Shown: positions 9,176 through 19,356 of the stretch, piece after piece
Layout of the letters: each line of letters begins with the position of its first letter
Numbering within the stretch: position 1 is the first letter of the stretch
From: Muribaculaceae bacterium
GTDB lineage: Bacteria; Bacteroidota; Bacteroidia; Bacteroidales; Muribaculaceae
Direction of reading: 5' to 3'
NCBI GenBank assembly: GCA_029055345.1
Contig: JAIDDJ010000038.1
Span: 1 to 64,000 of the forward strand
DNA length: 64,000 nt
Notes under the pieces: generated by a model
Told to the model about the DNA's origin: nothing
What the model saw: only the letters and a program-made list of their open reading frames with translations
Databases searched by the model: none
Translations under genes and position numbers: made by a program

Positions 9176-11284
9176 TTATTTCTCGAAGCCGCGGAGGCGG
9201 AGAAGCGCCTTTGCGTCTGGCTCGTGGCCGCGGAAGTTCTTGAAAAGAACCATGGCGTCTTCAGTGTCTCCTGATTCAAGGATATTCTTCTTGAAACTTT
9301 CGGCGGTCTTCTTGTTGAATAAACCATCTTTCTCAAACTTCTCCCATGCATCGGCCTCCAGCACCTGCGCCCAGAGATATGTGTAATAGCCCGAAGCGTA
9401 GCCGTCATCTCCGAAGATGTGCTTGAAATATGGCGAGCGATAGCGGAATGTGATTTCTTCGGGCATTCCGATCTTTTTTGCTACCTCTTTTTCAAATTCC
9501 TTCACATCCTTCACTTCCGGTGTCTGGCCATACATCATGTCAAGGAGAGCTGCTCCGGCGAGTTCTGTGGTTACAAATCCCTGATTGAATTTTGAGGATG
9601 CCTCAAGTTTCTTCACGAGATCATCGGGAATTACTTCGCCTGTCTTATAGTGCTTGGCATACGTCTTCAGCACATCGGGAGCGAAAGCCCAGTGTTCATT
9701 CATCTGAGATGACATCTCCACATAATCGCGGTCCACGTTCGTGCCTGCAAGCGACTTATAAGGAGCAGTAGTAAGCATTCCCTGAAGCGCATGTCCGAAT
9801 TCGTGGAACATTGTTTCAACCTCATCAATGGTAAGGAGCGAAGGAGTGTCTCCTGCCGGCTTGGTGAAGTTACCTACGTTATACACTATCGGTCGTTTCA
9901 TCTTTCCGTCGCCATAAAGGCCTGCGCTCTGCATCTGCTCCATCCATGCGCCCTGACGCTTCGTGTCGCGCGGATAATAGTCGCACATGAACACTGAGAT
10001 GTGTTCTCCGGTCTTGGCATCCACCACATCATACACCTCCATGTCCTCGATATATTTGGGAGCGTCTGCCATAGGCACCATCTTCACTCCATATACCTTC
10101 TCGGTGAGGTCGAACATTCCCTTCAGAACATTCTCAAGCTTGAAATAAGGACGCACTTCGGCTTCGTCAAGGTCGAATTTCTGCTTCTTCACCTTATCGG
10201 CATAATAGTAATAATCCCAAGGAGCGATTTTGAAACCGCCTCCATTGGCATCTACATATGCCTGCATATCGGCCACTTCCTCATGGCTGCGCTTCACCGC
10301 CGGCTCAAACACCTGCAAAAGCAACTCGGTAGCTGCTTCCGGTGTCTTAGCCATCACGCGAGAGGTCATCATCTGAGCGAAATTGTCGAAGCCCATGATT
10401 TTTGCCTTCTCATTTCTGAGCGCCACGATTTTGGAAATGACGGGAAGGTTGGAATTTTCCCCGTAGGAAGCAAGATTTGTATATCCCTGATAGATTGCCT
10501 TACGAAGCCCGCGTGAGTCGGCATATTGGAGCACCGGCAGACGGCTCGGAGCATGAAGGGTGAAAACCCAGCTTTGGGTGAGTCCTCTTGCTGCGGCCTC
10601 ATCGGCTGCCACGGCAACCGACGACTCAGGCAGACCGGAAAGCTCCTTGGGGTCGTAAACGATTACTGCAAACTGATTGGTCGCATTCAGAAGGTTGCGG
10701 TTGAACTGGATGAACAGCTTCGACAGCTCATCGTTGATTTTAACCAATTCCTCCTTCTTGTCGGCGGGAAGGGCTGCACCTTGCTCCGCAAACGAGCGAT
10801 AATATTTCTCCACGAGACGCTTCTGGACCTTATTAAGCCCGAGTTTATCGCGCGTATCGTAGACCTGCTTGATTCTTTGGAAAAGCAGATCATTGAGCAT
10901 CAGCTTATTGTTGGCATCGTTAAGCAGAGGGATAGCCTCGTCTGCCATCGCAGCAAACTCCGGAGTGTTGAGAGCCTCCATATAATGGTAGAATACACCG
11001 CTCACCCGTTCCAGGATAGGGGAGAGGTTTTCGAGCGGCAGGATAGTGTTATCGAAATCCGGTGTGGCCCGGTTCCGGATAATATTGTTGATTGCCTGTT
11101 CCTGCTCCTCGATACCGGCTTTGATTGCCGGGATAAAGTCGGATGTCTCAATTTTGTCGAAAGGGGCGATTTCATACTTCGTTCCGTAAGGCTCGAGGAA
11201 CGGATTCTGATGTTCTGCCATAGCTGACTGGGTTGTGGCTGAGAGCAGTATCGCTGCGCTCGCCAATACGGTTAGTGTCTTCAT
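9176..11284 (-). CDS. dcp: M3 family peptidyl-dipeptidase Dcp-like
   Basis: 702 aa; HEFGHALQ zinc motif; signal peptide. Confidence 0.9.
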   Translation of the reverse strand: MKTLTVLASAAILLSATTQSAMAEHQNPFLEPYGTKYEIAPFDKIETSDFIPAIKAGIEEQEQAINNIIRNRATPDFDNTILPLENLSPILERVSGVFYHYMEALNTPEFAAMADEAIPLLNDANNKLMLNDLLFQRIKQVYDTRDKLGLNKVQKRLVEKYYRSFAEQGAALPADKKEELVKINDELSKLFIQFNRNLLNATNQFAVIVYDPKELSGLPESSVAVAADEAAARGLTQSWVFTLHAPSRLPVLQYADSRGLRKAIYQGYTNLASYGENSNLPVISKIVALRNEKAKIMGFDNFAQMMTSRVMAKTPEAATELLLQVFEPAVKRSHEEVADMQAYVDANGGGFKIAPWDYYYYADKVKKQKFDLDEAEVRPYFKLENVLKGMFDLTEKVYGVKMVPMADAPKYIEDMEVYDVVDAKTGEHISVFMCDYYPRDTKRQGAWMEQMQSAGLYGDGKMKRPIVYNVGNFTKPAGDTPSLLTIDEVETMFHEFGHALQGMLTTAPYKSLAGTNVDRDYVEMSSQMNEHWAFAPDVLKTYAKHYKTGEVIPDDLVKKLEASSKFNQGFVTTELAGAALLDMMYGQTPEVKDVKEFEKEVAKKIGMPEEITFRYRSPYFKHIFGDDGYASGYYTYLWAQVLEADAWEKFEKDGLFNKKTAESFKKNILESGDTEDAMVLFKNFRGHEPDAKALLRLRGFEK

Positions 11285-11383
11285 ATTATTTGGTTAAAAT
11301 ATGCATATTCGTGAATAATAGGCTTCTGCCATTGCTGCAAAGGTAACGATTTTCCTTACCATATGCAACTTTTTAATCAACTT

Positions 11384-11760
11384 TAGAGCGCGTCCCATAA
11401 AATTTCGGGGTCGTAGGGGTCGCAGGCTTGGAGCGAATTTTGTCGCTTGCTGAAAGGAGCATACCGAGGTATGTGACTGAAAGCAAGCGGCAAAAGGCGC
11501 CCAAGGATGCGAGGTCAATAATAACGTCTATATCCATATCCCGGAAATTAACATAATTCAGAAGAAGATTCTACTCAAGGAATTTCCGGTGTTGCAAATT
11601 TGCATTAATCGGGAAAGGGATAGTACCCGTGTCCGTCGATTTTTGGCATATTTCGAAAGTTTCATCGGTTGCGATGCTCGCATCGCGCCCTCTTCAACTT
11701 TCAAAATATGCGCAATAATCGACGCCCCTACGACCCCGAAATTTTAAGGGACGCGCTCTT
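11384..11760. repeat. MITE-like nested inverted-repeat element 1
   Basis: Ends are inverted copies (TTAGAGCGCGTCCCaTAAAATTTCGGGGTCGTAGGGG / CCCCTACGACCCCGAAATTTTAaGGGACGCGCTCTTA) with internal hairpins. Confidence 0.7.
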
Positions 11761-11774
11761 ACCTTTGAAAAGAA

Positions 11775-12890
11775 TTATTCAGCAGTGAATTCGAATTCGG
11801 CGATGAGAGGATAATGGTCGGAGGCCTTGAGCTTGCCTTTGTCTACCTTAAGGGCTTTTAACGCCCCTCGGTAGAGTATCTGGTCTATATGAAACCACAT
11901 GGCATGCTCGTTGTAGGTTATCAATGGTCCGAAATTAGTCTCGACATACGCGTCCTTCAGGTCATCCCCCTTGATGAGCCTGTAAGCATAGGATTCGGGC
12001 ACATCATTGAAATCACCCAATACAATCAGCGGACCCCGGATGCCATCAAGTGCCTTGCGCAATATCTCCGCATCCTTCTTACGCTTGGTGAATCCCTGCT
12101 TTAACTTTTTACTTATATCCCCCTTCACCTCTCGGTAGCTTGTCTTAAGGTCTTCAACAGAATTAATGCCCGTTATGACATCCCTCTCTTTGGCCGTGAG
12201 CATGAATGAACGAAGATGAAGGTTTACTACTGTCAGAAGATGGCCTTTAATGTTTACTTTATAGAAGGTATATCGCTCTGTGTCATACGGGCCATCGATA
12301 TAAGTCGCGCCTTTTACAAAGGTGGCAGGGTATTTTGACAGTAGTTTCGTGTCGAGAGCCGGATCGCCGAGCTGGTAGGGGTATTTCTTCTTCAGTGCCG
12401 CGCTCTGAGCATCGGTGAGTGACGGTATCTCTGTGGCATCTACCTTCCGTAGTTCCTGAAGGCATACTATGTCGCAGTCGGAATCGAGAATGTACTGAAC
12501 GGTCCGGTTCGAATCTGTATTTAGGTTCTGCATGTCGATACCGTGAATCATATTATAAGTCATGATTCGGAATGTCTGAGCCGGGTCATCAGGAAGTTTG
12601 GTCGACCCGAGCGGACTGGCTACTGTTGCCGGTCCCCAGCATATCAGTAAGATTACAGCGCCTCCTATACCCATGAATATTTTGCCGAAAATCAGCCACA
12701 GGGCGCTTACTATAAGAGTAGCCCAAATGAAATAGGGGAGTGCGAGCGTGAGCGAAGAGGGAATCCCTGACCACTCCGGGTCTATGCGGCCTCCATAAGC
12801 CGAAAGTATAGTCAACAAGCCCAGGAGGATAGATGCTCCTTTGGCCGCTATCAGGAGAAAGGGTTTTACAAGGGGTAAGTATTTCAGCAT
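11775..12890 (-). CDS. Endonuclease/exonuclease/phosphatase family protein with N-terminal TM helices
   Basis: 371 aa; TYNMIHG, CLQELR, VLGDFND, SDHYPLIAEF motifs. Confidence 0.9.
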   Translation of the reverse strand: MLKYLPLVKPFLLIAAKGASILLGLLTILSAYGGRIDPEWSGIPSSLTLALPYFIWATLIVSALWLIFGKIFMGIGGAVILLICWGPATVASPLGSTKLPDDPAQTFRIMTYNMIHGIDMQNLNTDSNRTVQYILDSDCDIVCLQELRKVDATEIPSLTDAQSAALKKKYPYQLGDPALDTKLLSKYPATFVKGATYIDGPYDTERYTFYKVNIKGHLLTVVNLHLRSFMLTAKERDVITGINSVEDLKTSYREVKGDISKKLKQGFTKRKKDAEILRKALDGIRGPLIVLGDFNDVPESYAYRLIKGDDLKDAYVETNFGPLITYNEHAMWFHIDQILYRGALKALKVDKGKLKASDHYPLIAEFEFTAE

Positions 12891-12898
12891 ACGTCTTG

Positions 12899-13747
12899 TC
12901 AGTTTTTATCTATTCTGGCCGATATATGGTCAAGCTCGGTCTTTTCTCTTGCGGACAGCGAGTCATAACCTGAAATTCTGATTTTATCCAGCAGTTGGTC
13001 GAGCCGCTCATGGTCGCTAAGTCTCTGCATGGCGCGAGCGGTATTCCGGGGATTATGACGCGGCGTCCGGCTGTATGTGCCTATTCCTTCATTTGCATGT
13101 GCCCTTCTGAAGAGGCTGCCGAAATAGCCCTTGAAATAAAGACTCGCTCCGAAGCCCCAGATTACTCCTCCGACATGTGCCCCTTGAGCAGCTCCGCCCG
13201 ACCCTCCTAAAAGAGAGAGAATCACACATGCGAGTGCTATCCATTTTATTTTAACTTCTCCGATAAGAAAAAGATTCAGTCGACGGTCGGGCATCAGTAT
13301 GCCGGTGGCAGTCATGACGCTGAGAACGGCACATGAATCTCCAGTTAAAAAAGAGGTTCCTGACTTTCCGGCCAATGAAGCCACCACCACATATATTATT
13401 CCTCCCGTGACTCCGCCGCCGACGAATAGAGTCAGAAGCGTACTGTCTTTACGGATATCGGTAAGCATGAGACCGAACCAATAGAGCCAAAGCAAATTGA
13501 AAATAAGATGCAGGGGAGAAAAATGCAGGACCATATAACTCGCGAAGGTCCAGAAATGAGTCAAAGCTGTGACCGGATCTGATGAAAGCGCAAGCCATGG
13601 ATTTATTATTCCCGGATTCCAACCTGCTATCCAGCAAATCAGAAGCCAGCCCATACACCCGGCCCCTGATCCGGCGATAATCAGTAGCAGCATAGCAAGT
13701 GCACGGCTCCCGCCGCAATAGTTTCTTAGCCTGTCGACTAATCCCAT
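12899..13747 (-). CDS. Rhomboid family intramembrane serine protease
   Basis: 282 aa; HLIFNLLWLYWFG, GDS active-site segment, GAHVGG. Confidence 0.88.
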   Translation of the reverse strand: MGLVDRLRNYCGGSRALAMLLLIIAGSGAGCMGWLLICWIAGWNPGIINPWLALSSDPVTALTHFWTFASYMVLHFSPLHLIFNLLWLYWFGLMLTDIRKDSTLLTLFVGGGVTGGIIYVVVASLAGKSGTSFLTGDSCAVLSVMTATGILMPDRRLNLFLIGEVKIKWIALACVILSLLGGSGGAAQGAHVGGVIWGFGASLYFKGYFGSLFRRAHANEGIGTYSRTPRHNPRNTARAMQRLSDHERLDQLLDKIRISGYDSLSAREKTELDHISARIDKN

Positions 13748-13774
13748 CTTGATGTCTCAATAATTATAAATGGG

Positions 13775-14536
13775 TCAATAATAGAAGTTTCCTCCTCCAA
13801 GAGTTCCTTTCTTCTTCCAGTAAAGGAGAAGCACCAATCCGAAAAGCATGCCTCCAAGATGGGCGAAATGAGCGATCGTGCCTCCCCCCGAAACTCCGAG
13901 GAAAAACTCAAGAACTGCATATCCGATCACCATATATTTAGCCTTGATTGGCACGGGGATGAAAAAGAGATACATCGGCATATTCGGGAATATCATCGCG
14001 AATCCAAGCAAAAGTCCGAAAATTGCTCCGGAGGCACCGATAGTCACCAGCGAACCCTTCATCGCTGCGATCCCTGCAAGGAAATTCGGATTGTTGGCTG
14101 CGACAGCTTCGTTCACAACCGCTTCCATATGGTCGTAAGTCAGTCCGTTAAGTTTGGCTATTTCCGATATATATTCGTGTTTGGCGGTGAGCATCCACAC
14201 AAATTCCTGTATGAACGCCGCTCCCAAGCCGCATACCATATAAAACAGGAAAAACCTTTTCGATCCCCACACTTGCTCAAGAATCCTACCGAACATCCAG
14301 AGCGTGAACATATTGAAAAGAATGTGGAGCACCGAATGCGAATCGTGCAGAAACATATAAGTAAGAATCTGCGCGGGGTTGAACGCGGCTGATTCCCAGA
14401 AGTGAAGCCCCAATTTGTCTATAAGAGTCGAACCGAACCGGGGTATAAGGATTTCAACCAGCCAGATTGCGACATTGATTATAATCAGATTTTTAGTTAC
14501 CGGCGGCACTGCCCGCCATTGCTGTCCGAAATTCAT
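13775..14536 (-). CDS. Rhomboid family intramembrane serine protease
   Basis: 253 aa; HILFNMFTLWMFG, GASGAIFG, FAHLGGMLFG. Confidence 0.93.
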   Translation of the reverse strand: MNFGQQWRAVPPVTKNLIIINVAIWLVEILIPRFGSTLIDKLGLHFWESAAFNPAQILTYMFLHDSHSVLHILFNMFTLWMFGRILEQVWGSKRFFLFYMVCGLGAAFIQEFVWMLTAKHEYISEIAKLNGLTYDHMEAVVNEAVAANNPNFLAGIAAMKGSLVTIGASGAIFGLLLGFAMIFPNMPMYLFFIPVPIKAKYMVIGYAVLEFFLGVSGGGTIAHFAHLGGMLFGLVLLLYWKKKGTLGGGNFYY

Positions 14537-14661
14537 TTGCAGTTATTTTTGGATCACTGCGGCTTCCGTTGCGGAAGTGCAATGAGGTCATTCATTGTCA
14601 TAACGCAGAAAATGCGCCTCCAATTATAAACAATGCATCACTACATTGTTATTTTAGAGAG

Positions 14662-14692
14662 AGACCCCGAAATTTTGAGGGACGCGCTCTAA
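14662..14692. repeat. Solo end of the element-1 repeat family
   Basis: GACCCCGAAATTTTgAGGGACGCGCTCTAA matches the right end of 11384..11760. Confidence 0.65.
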
Positions 14693-14922
14693 ATACCCAT
14701 ATTGAAGTAAAAAATGAGAAAAATTAACCCATTTATATTAAAAAAAAGCCATTTTATTTGTAAATCAACAAGAAAGTAGTATATTTGTAGCCGAAAATGC
14801 AAGAATGCTTTCGATAATGGAGCAGCAGGCTTGTCTTTGCAGGCCCGTCCTCTTGTGTTTTGTAGTAGTTCGCTCTCAAGACACTGCTTTATAGTAACAA
14901 TTCATACCCAAAATATCAAATT

Positions 14923-15186
14923 ATGAACAAAACTGATTTAGTAAATGAGGTAGCAGCAAAAGCTATGCTCAACAAAGTTGACTCCAAGAAGGCAGTCGAC
15001 GCAGTTCTCGAATCCATCAGTCAGGCACTTGCCAACGAAGATAAGGTTCAGCTTATCGGCTTCGGCACATTTGCTGTAGTTGAAAAGCCCGAGCGAACAG
15101 GTATCAATCCCCAGACAAAGGAAAAAATCACAATCGCAGCTCGCAAAGTTGTTAAGTTCAAACCCGCTGACGGTCTCGGCAAATAA
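14923..15186 (+). CDS. HU family DNA-binding protein
   Basis: 87 aa; MNKTDLVNEVA...GFGTFAVVEKPERTGINPQTKEKITIAARKVVKFKPADGLG. Confidence 0.97.
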   Translation: MNKTDLVNEVAAKAMLNKVDSKKAVDAVLESISQALANEDKVQLIGFGTFAVVEKPERTGINPQTKEKITIAARKVVKFKPADGLGK

Positions 15187-15208
15187 AATCCTCACTCCAA
15201 TAACTAAG

Positions 15209-15241
15209 CCGGGATGGCACCTTTCATGGTCGCCATCCCGG
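15209..15241 (+). terminator. HU terminator
   Basis: CCGGGATGGC...GCCATCCCGG hairpin just after the HU stop. Confidence 0.7.
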
Positions 15242-15275
15242 ATTGTATTGTAATGCTTTTGTTGGTGAGATTATA

Positions 15276-15875
15276 TTAGAACTGATAACCGGCTGTTACG
15301 TTGAAATTCATAGTTGAAATTTTAAGGTCGTCGTTCGATACGAATCTGTTGAAATCGGTGCCATAGCTGAGACCGGCATAGAAGCAGGAGAAGTTATAGA
15401 CCGCACCGACATGCCAGCCAACCTGAACGTAAGATGCTTTGTATGGTTCCTTAAACATGCTGTATGAATCGGAATCTCCTGTCTTCATATCTGCCATAGC
15501 ATTGCATTTTAGGTTAAGACCGAGATAGGGCATCAGGTTCATTGTGTTGCCGGCGAAGTAGAAGCGGTAGCCAACATTGACGGGAACATTGAACGTGAGT
15601 TTTGTAAGACTTGTCTTAACGCCTCCATTAGTTTCACTCCAGAAACCTGCCGTCATGTTAAGTCCAGTCTCGATATAGAGTGGCATCTGAGTGATCTGGA
15701 AGCCATGGAGATAACCGACACCAAAACCATTAAGGTTAGAGTTGTCACCATAATTTGGGCTCATGATTTCGAGGTCATACATGATGCCGATACGGTTGTA
15801 ACCTTCAGCCTTCGCTGTAGTTGCGCTGCCGGCAAGCATAAGGACAGCAGCTGCAATGCTTAACAATTTCTTCAT
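15276..15875 (-). CDS. Outer-membrane beta-barrel protein
   Basis: 199 aa; signal peptide, amphipathic strands, C-terminal aromatic (..NVTAGYQF). Confidence 0.75.
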   Translation of the reverse strand: MKKLLSIAAAVLMLAGSATTAKAEGYNRIGIMYDLEIMSPNYGDNSNLNGFGVGYLHGFQITQMPLYIETGLNMTAGFWSETNGGVKTSLTKLTFNVPVNVGYRFYFAGNTMNLMPYLGLNLKCNAMADMKTGDSDSYSMFKEPYKASYVQVGWHVGAVYNFSCFYAGLSYGTDFNRFVSNDDLKISTMNFNVTAGYQF

Positions 15876-16095
15876 TTTTAGTAGTGTTTTTGGTTTATAA
15901 TAGAATTGATTATTCGCAAACTAAACTTTGGAACTCTGATTTCAGGAGCATCCTTTGATGAAAATTGAATTTCAAAATATGTAATATATAATTCCCAATC
16001 GTCATTCTTGTATGCAAAATTATGTAATATTAATGAATTATCCAAAAAATGTTAAAATAATCACATGCCGACCACTTTCTAATCACTTACGATTG

Positions 16096-16327
16096 AGGCT
16101 CCATCCACTAAAATTCCTTAATGCCAGGGTCGCAGATGTGCCTCGGATATCGCTTTAGCATAGCGGGCTATGTGACAGAATCAAAAAGCGATATCCGAGG
16201 CACATCTGCGAGAATAAGGTATTTCTAATTATCATTAAATTTTAATATTTTAATAAATCCCTTAATCAAATGTTTTTAAGTTACCATCCGCCGCCCTGGC
16301 ATTAAGAAATTTTAGTGGATGGAGCCT
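16096..16327. repeat. MITE-like nested inverted-repeat element 2
   Basis: 34-bp terminal inverted repeats with 1 mismatch (16096-16129/16294-16327) plus a perfect 26-bp internal inverted repeat (16131-16156/16185-16210). Confidence 0.85.
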
Positions 16328-16488
16328 GACTTTGATTATTGGAAAAAGGTCTTACTTTAATATTAAATGCTTAAAATTTTTTTGAATTTCTTTAATAATA
16401 TTTTTTAATATTTTTTGCATAAAATTTTGCAATGTGTAATTTTTATTTTAACTTTGCGCATTATATTATCTGTATATATTGATATAAG

Positions 16489-17234
16489 TTAAGCGCTTTT
16501 CCACTATCTAAATCTGTCTGCCAACAATCTCACGGATTTCGATGCCGCGCCTTGGCAGAGACTTGAGGTATTGTATCTTTCGGGCAATAGACTATCTTCT
16601 GTGAATCTATCCAATCCGCTGTTATGGGAACTCTCTCTTAATGAAAACAATCTGGAGGAACTTGATCTTTCCGGTCTGCCCTCCCTCATACAGGCTTGGT
16701 TATTCGGCAATAACCTCCGTGCCCTTAATATTTCGGGATTAAACAACCTGAATATTCTCGAAATTTCCGACAACTGCTTTGATTTCACAACTTTGCCGGA
16801 AGTAATGACCGATATGTATATGTATGCCTACGGAAATCAAAAAAATGTAGTGGCCGCGCTTGAAGGTGATAAGGTGGATCTTTCTGCATGCGGAGCTGAA
16901 GAATACACCTGGTTTGATGGTTCTCCCGTCTATGATGAAGAAGCCGGGGGTATGGTATGGCTCTCAGCTTCGCAAAGGCACTGATTACCTGCTCGAAGAT
17001 GGCGTGACCACGTTCCTACGCGATGTCAGAAGCGCAGTCTGCCTGATGAAAAACCAGTCATTCCCTGATCTTGACCTCTTTACCGACCCGATAAAGGTTA
17101 ATATTTCGGGCGTTGAACAAATATTTTCGGATGCCGAAAAGCAAGATATGATATACGACCTCTTAGGACGTAAGGTGACTAATCCGGAAAATGGCGTCTA
17201 CATAGTCAACGGCAAAAAGAAAGTAATCAAATGA
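16489..17234 (+). pseudogene. 5'-truncated, frameshifted LRR surface protein remnant with T9SS-like C-terminus
   Basis: Frame of ORF 16571..16984 opens without a start or signal peptide; the continuation (GTDYLLEDGVTT...YDLLGRKVTNPENGVYIVNGKKKVIK) is in another frame (16860..17234). Confidence 0.75.
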
Positions 17235-17285
17235 ATCAGCTCGTGAAAACGAGCGCGAAGTCATTTTGAAGATGGCACACTATAG

Positions 17286-17319
17286 AAGGACTGATTCCAA
17301 TAGCGGAGTCAGTCCTTTT
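17286..17319 (+). terminator. Hairpin terminator after the LRR pseudogene
   Basis: aaggactgattccaatagcggagtcagtcctttt. Confidence 0.65.
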
Positions 17320-17504
17320 GTTCATACATGGGTCCTGCTATATGTGTCGGTATATCCCTCGTTTGTCTCCTCCGGGTGACAATACGTCTACTTTCACGGT
17401 GAAATGACTTAATCCGAACCTTCACTATTACGATTTATTCTCTCTACTTCAATTTTTTTTTGTAATTTTGCTATTTGAAACATAACTTGATCTGAGAAAT
17501 TAAA

Positions 17505-19286
17505 ATGACAATCGAGAATATTCTTGCGAAAGGAGCTGCCGATGCAGTGAAAGCCCTTTATGGTGCAGATATCGATGCTTCTGTCCTGAAGCCTTCAGCT
17601 ACTAAGAAAGAGTTTGAAGGCGACATGACAGTTATAGTGTTTCCTGTTCTGAAACTATCCAAAAAGAGTCCGGAGCAGACTGCCAATGAGATAGGGCAGT
17701 GGATGGTTGATAACGTGCCTGCCGTGAATAAATATAACGCGGTAAAAGGCTTCCTAAACCTTTCAATCGACCGTCATTATTGGCTGAATCTTTTATGCGT
17801 GATCGCAGCAGACGATAACTTCGGATTCCGCGAGGTGGATGAAAATAGTCCCCTCGTTATGGTGGAGTATTCAAGCCCGAACACCAACAAACCCCTCCAT
17901 CTCGGTCACGTCCGCAATAACCTGCTCGGTTATTCTCTGGCATGTATACTATCTGCCAACGGCAATAGGGTGATAAAGACAAATATTGTAAACGACCGTG
18001 GTATCCACATTTGCAAGTCGATGCTCGCATGGCAGAAGTGGGGTGATGGCGCTACCCCCGAATCCACCGGGAAAAAGGGTGACCATCTAATCGGTGATTT
18101 CTACGTGGCATTCGATAAGCATTTCAAAGAGGAAGTCGAGACTCTTATGAAGGAGAGAGGCCTGTCGGAAGATGAAGCTAAGGCTCAATCTCCGCTCATG
18201 TCTGAGGCCCGCGAGATGCTCCGTAAGTGGGAGCAGGGCGATCCCGAGGTGCGCGCTCTTTGGGAGAAGATGAACTCCTGGGTTTACGACGGCTTCGATA
18301 AAACGTATCACCGGCTGGGTGTAGACTTCGATAAGATATATTACGAATCCGACACTTATCTTGAAGGAAAAGATCTTGTTCTCAAAGGACTTGAGGAAGG
18401 TAAGATGTATCGTAAGGAAGATGGTTCCGTATGGGCCGATCTGACGGCCGAGGGTCTTGACCATAAGCTCCTGCTGCGTGCTGACGGAACTTCGGTCTAT
18501 ATGACGCAGGATATAGGCACAGCCAAACTTCGTTACAGGGATTACCCGATTGACCGAATGATTTACGTAGTCGGCAATGAGCAGAACTATCATTTCCAGG
18601 TCCTCTCGCTGCTGCTCGACAGGCTCGGATTCAAATGGGGCAAAGACCTCGTGCATTTCTCTTACGGTATGGTCGAACTCCCGGAAGGTAAGATGAAATC
18701 CCGTGAGGGCACGGTGGTCGATGCCGATGACCTCATCGACACAATGGTAACTTCCGCTGCGGAGATGGGAGCAGATAAATTTAAGGATATGACCCCCGAA
18801 GAGGCTGCGGAGGTGGCCCGTATGGTCGGTCTCGGTGCGCTGAAGTATTTCCTTCTCAAAGTCGATCCGCGTAAGAATATGCTTTTCAATCCCCGCGAGT
18901 CAATCGACTTCAACGGAAATACCGGCCCTTTCATCCAATATACCTATGCCCGTATCCGTTCTGTGCTTAGAAAGGCAGGGGATATAGATCTGAATAAGAA
19001 TGCAGAGATGGGTGAACCTAATGAGAAAGAGGCTGTTCTGATTAGGAAAATTGATGATTTCCGCAATGTGGTGGCCGATGCCGCTGCCGGATACTCGCCC
19101 GCTGTTGTGGCTAATTACGCTTACGATCTGGCTAAGGAATATAATCAGTTCTACCACGATTATTCTATTCTCCGCGAGGAAGATGAAGCAGTAAGGCGTC
19201 GTCGATTGCTGATTTCGCTGATCACCGCCCGTACCCTCAAATCAGCCATGTCGCTGCTCGGAATTGAAATGCCCGAGCGGATGTAA
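17505..19286 (+). CDS. argS: Arginine--tRNA ligase
   Basis: 593 aa; EYSSPNTNKPLHLGHVRNN, YVVGNEQNYHFQ, KMKSREGTVV. Confidence 0.97.
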   Translation: MTIENILAKGAADAVKALYGADIDASVLKPSATKKEFEGDMTVIVFPVLKLSKKSPEQTANEIGQWMVDNVPAVNKYNAVKGFLNLSIDRHYWLNLLCVIAADDNFGFREVDENSPLVMVEYSSPNTNKPLHLGHVRNNLLGYSLACILSANGNRVIKTNIVNDRGIHICKSMLAWQKWGDGATPESTGKKGDHLIGDFYVAFDKHFKEEVETLMKERGLSEDEAKAQSPLMSEAREMLRKWEQGDPEVRALWEKMNSWVYDGFDKTYHRLGVDFDKIYYESDTYLEGKDLVLKGLEEGKMYRKEDGSVWADLTAEGLDHKLLLRADGTSVYMTQDIGTAKLRYRDYPIDRMIYVVGNEQNYHFQVLSLLLDRLGFKWGKDLVHFSYGMVELPEGKMKSREGTVVDADDLIDTMVTSAAEMGADKFKDMTPEEAAEVARMVGLGALKYFLLKVDPRKNMLFNPRESIDFNGNTGPFIQYTYARIRSVLRKAGDIDLNKNAEMGEPNEKEAVLIRKIDDFRNVVADAAAGYSPAVVANYAYDLAKEYNQFYHDYSILREEDEAVRRRRLLISLITARTLKSAMSLLGIEMPERM

Positions 19287-19356
19287 TCTCTTTTCTTGCC
19301 AATTATGGCATGTTTTTTGTAAATAAATAATAACGCAACCCATAAATCTTTTAAAT

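Noticed and set aside
10526-11227. 233-aa plus-strand ORF
   Set aside because: Shadow ORF antisense to the M3 peptidase gene
11384-14692. Composite transposon carrying the endonuclease-rhomboid block
   Set aside because: No transposase or target duplication visible; the right-hand copy is only a partial end, so only a repeat-family call is supported
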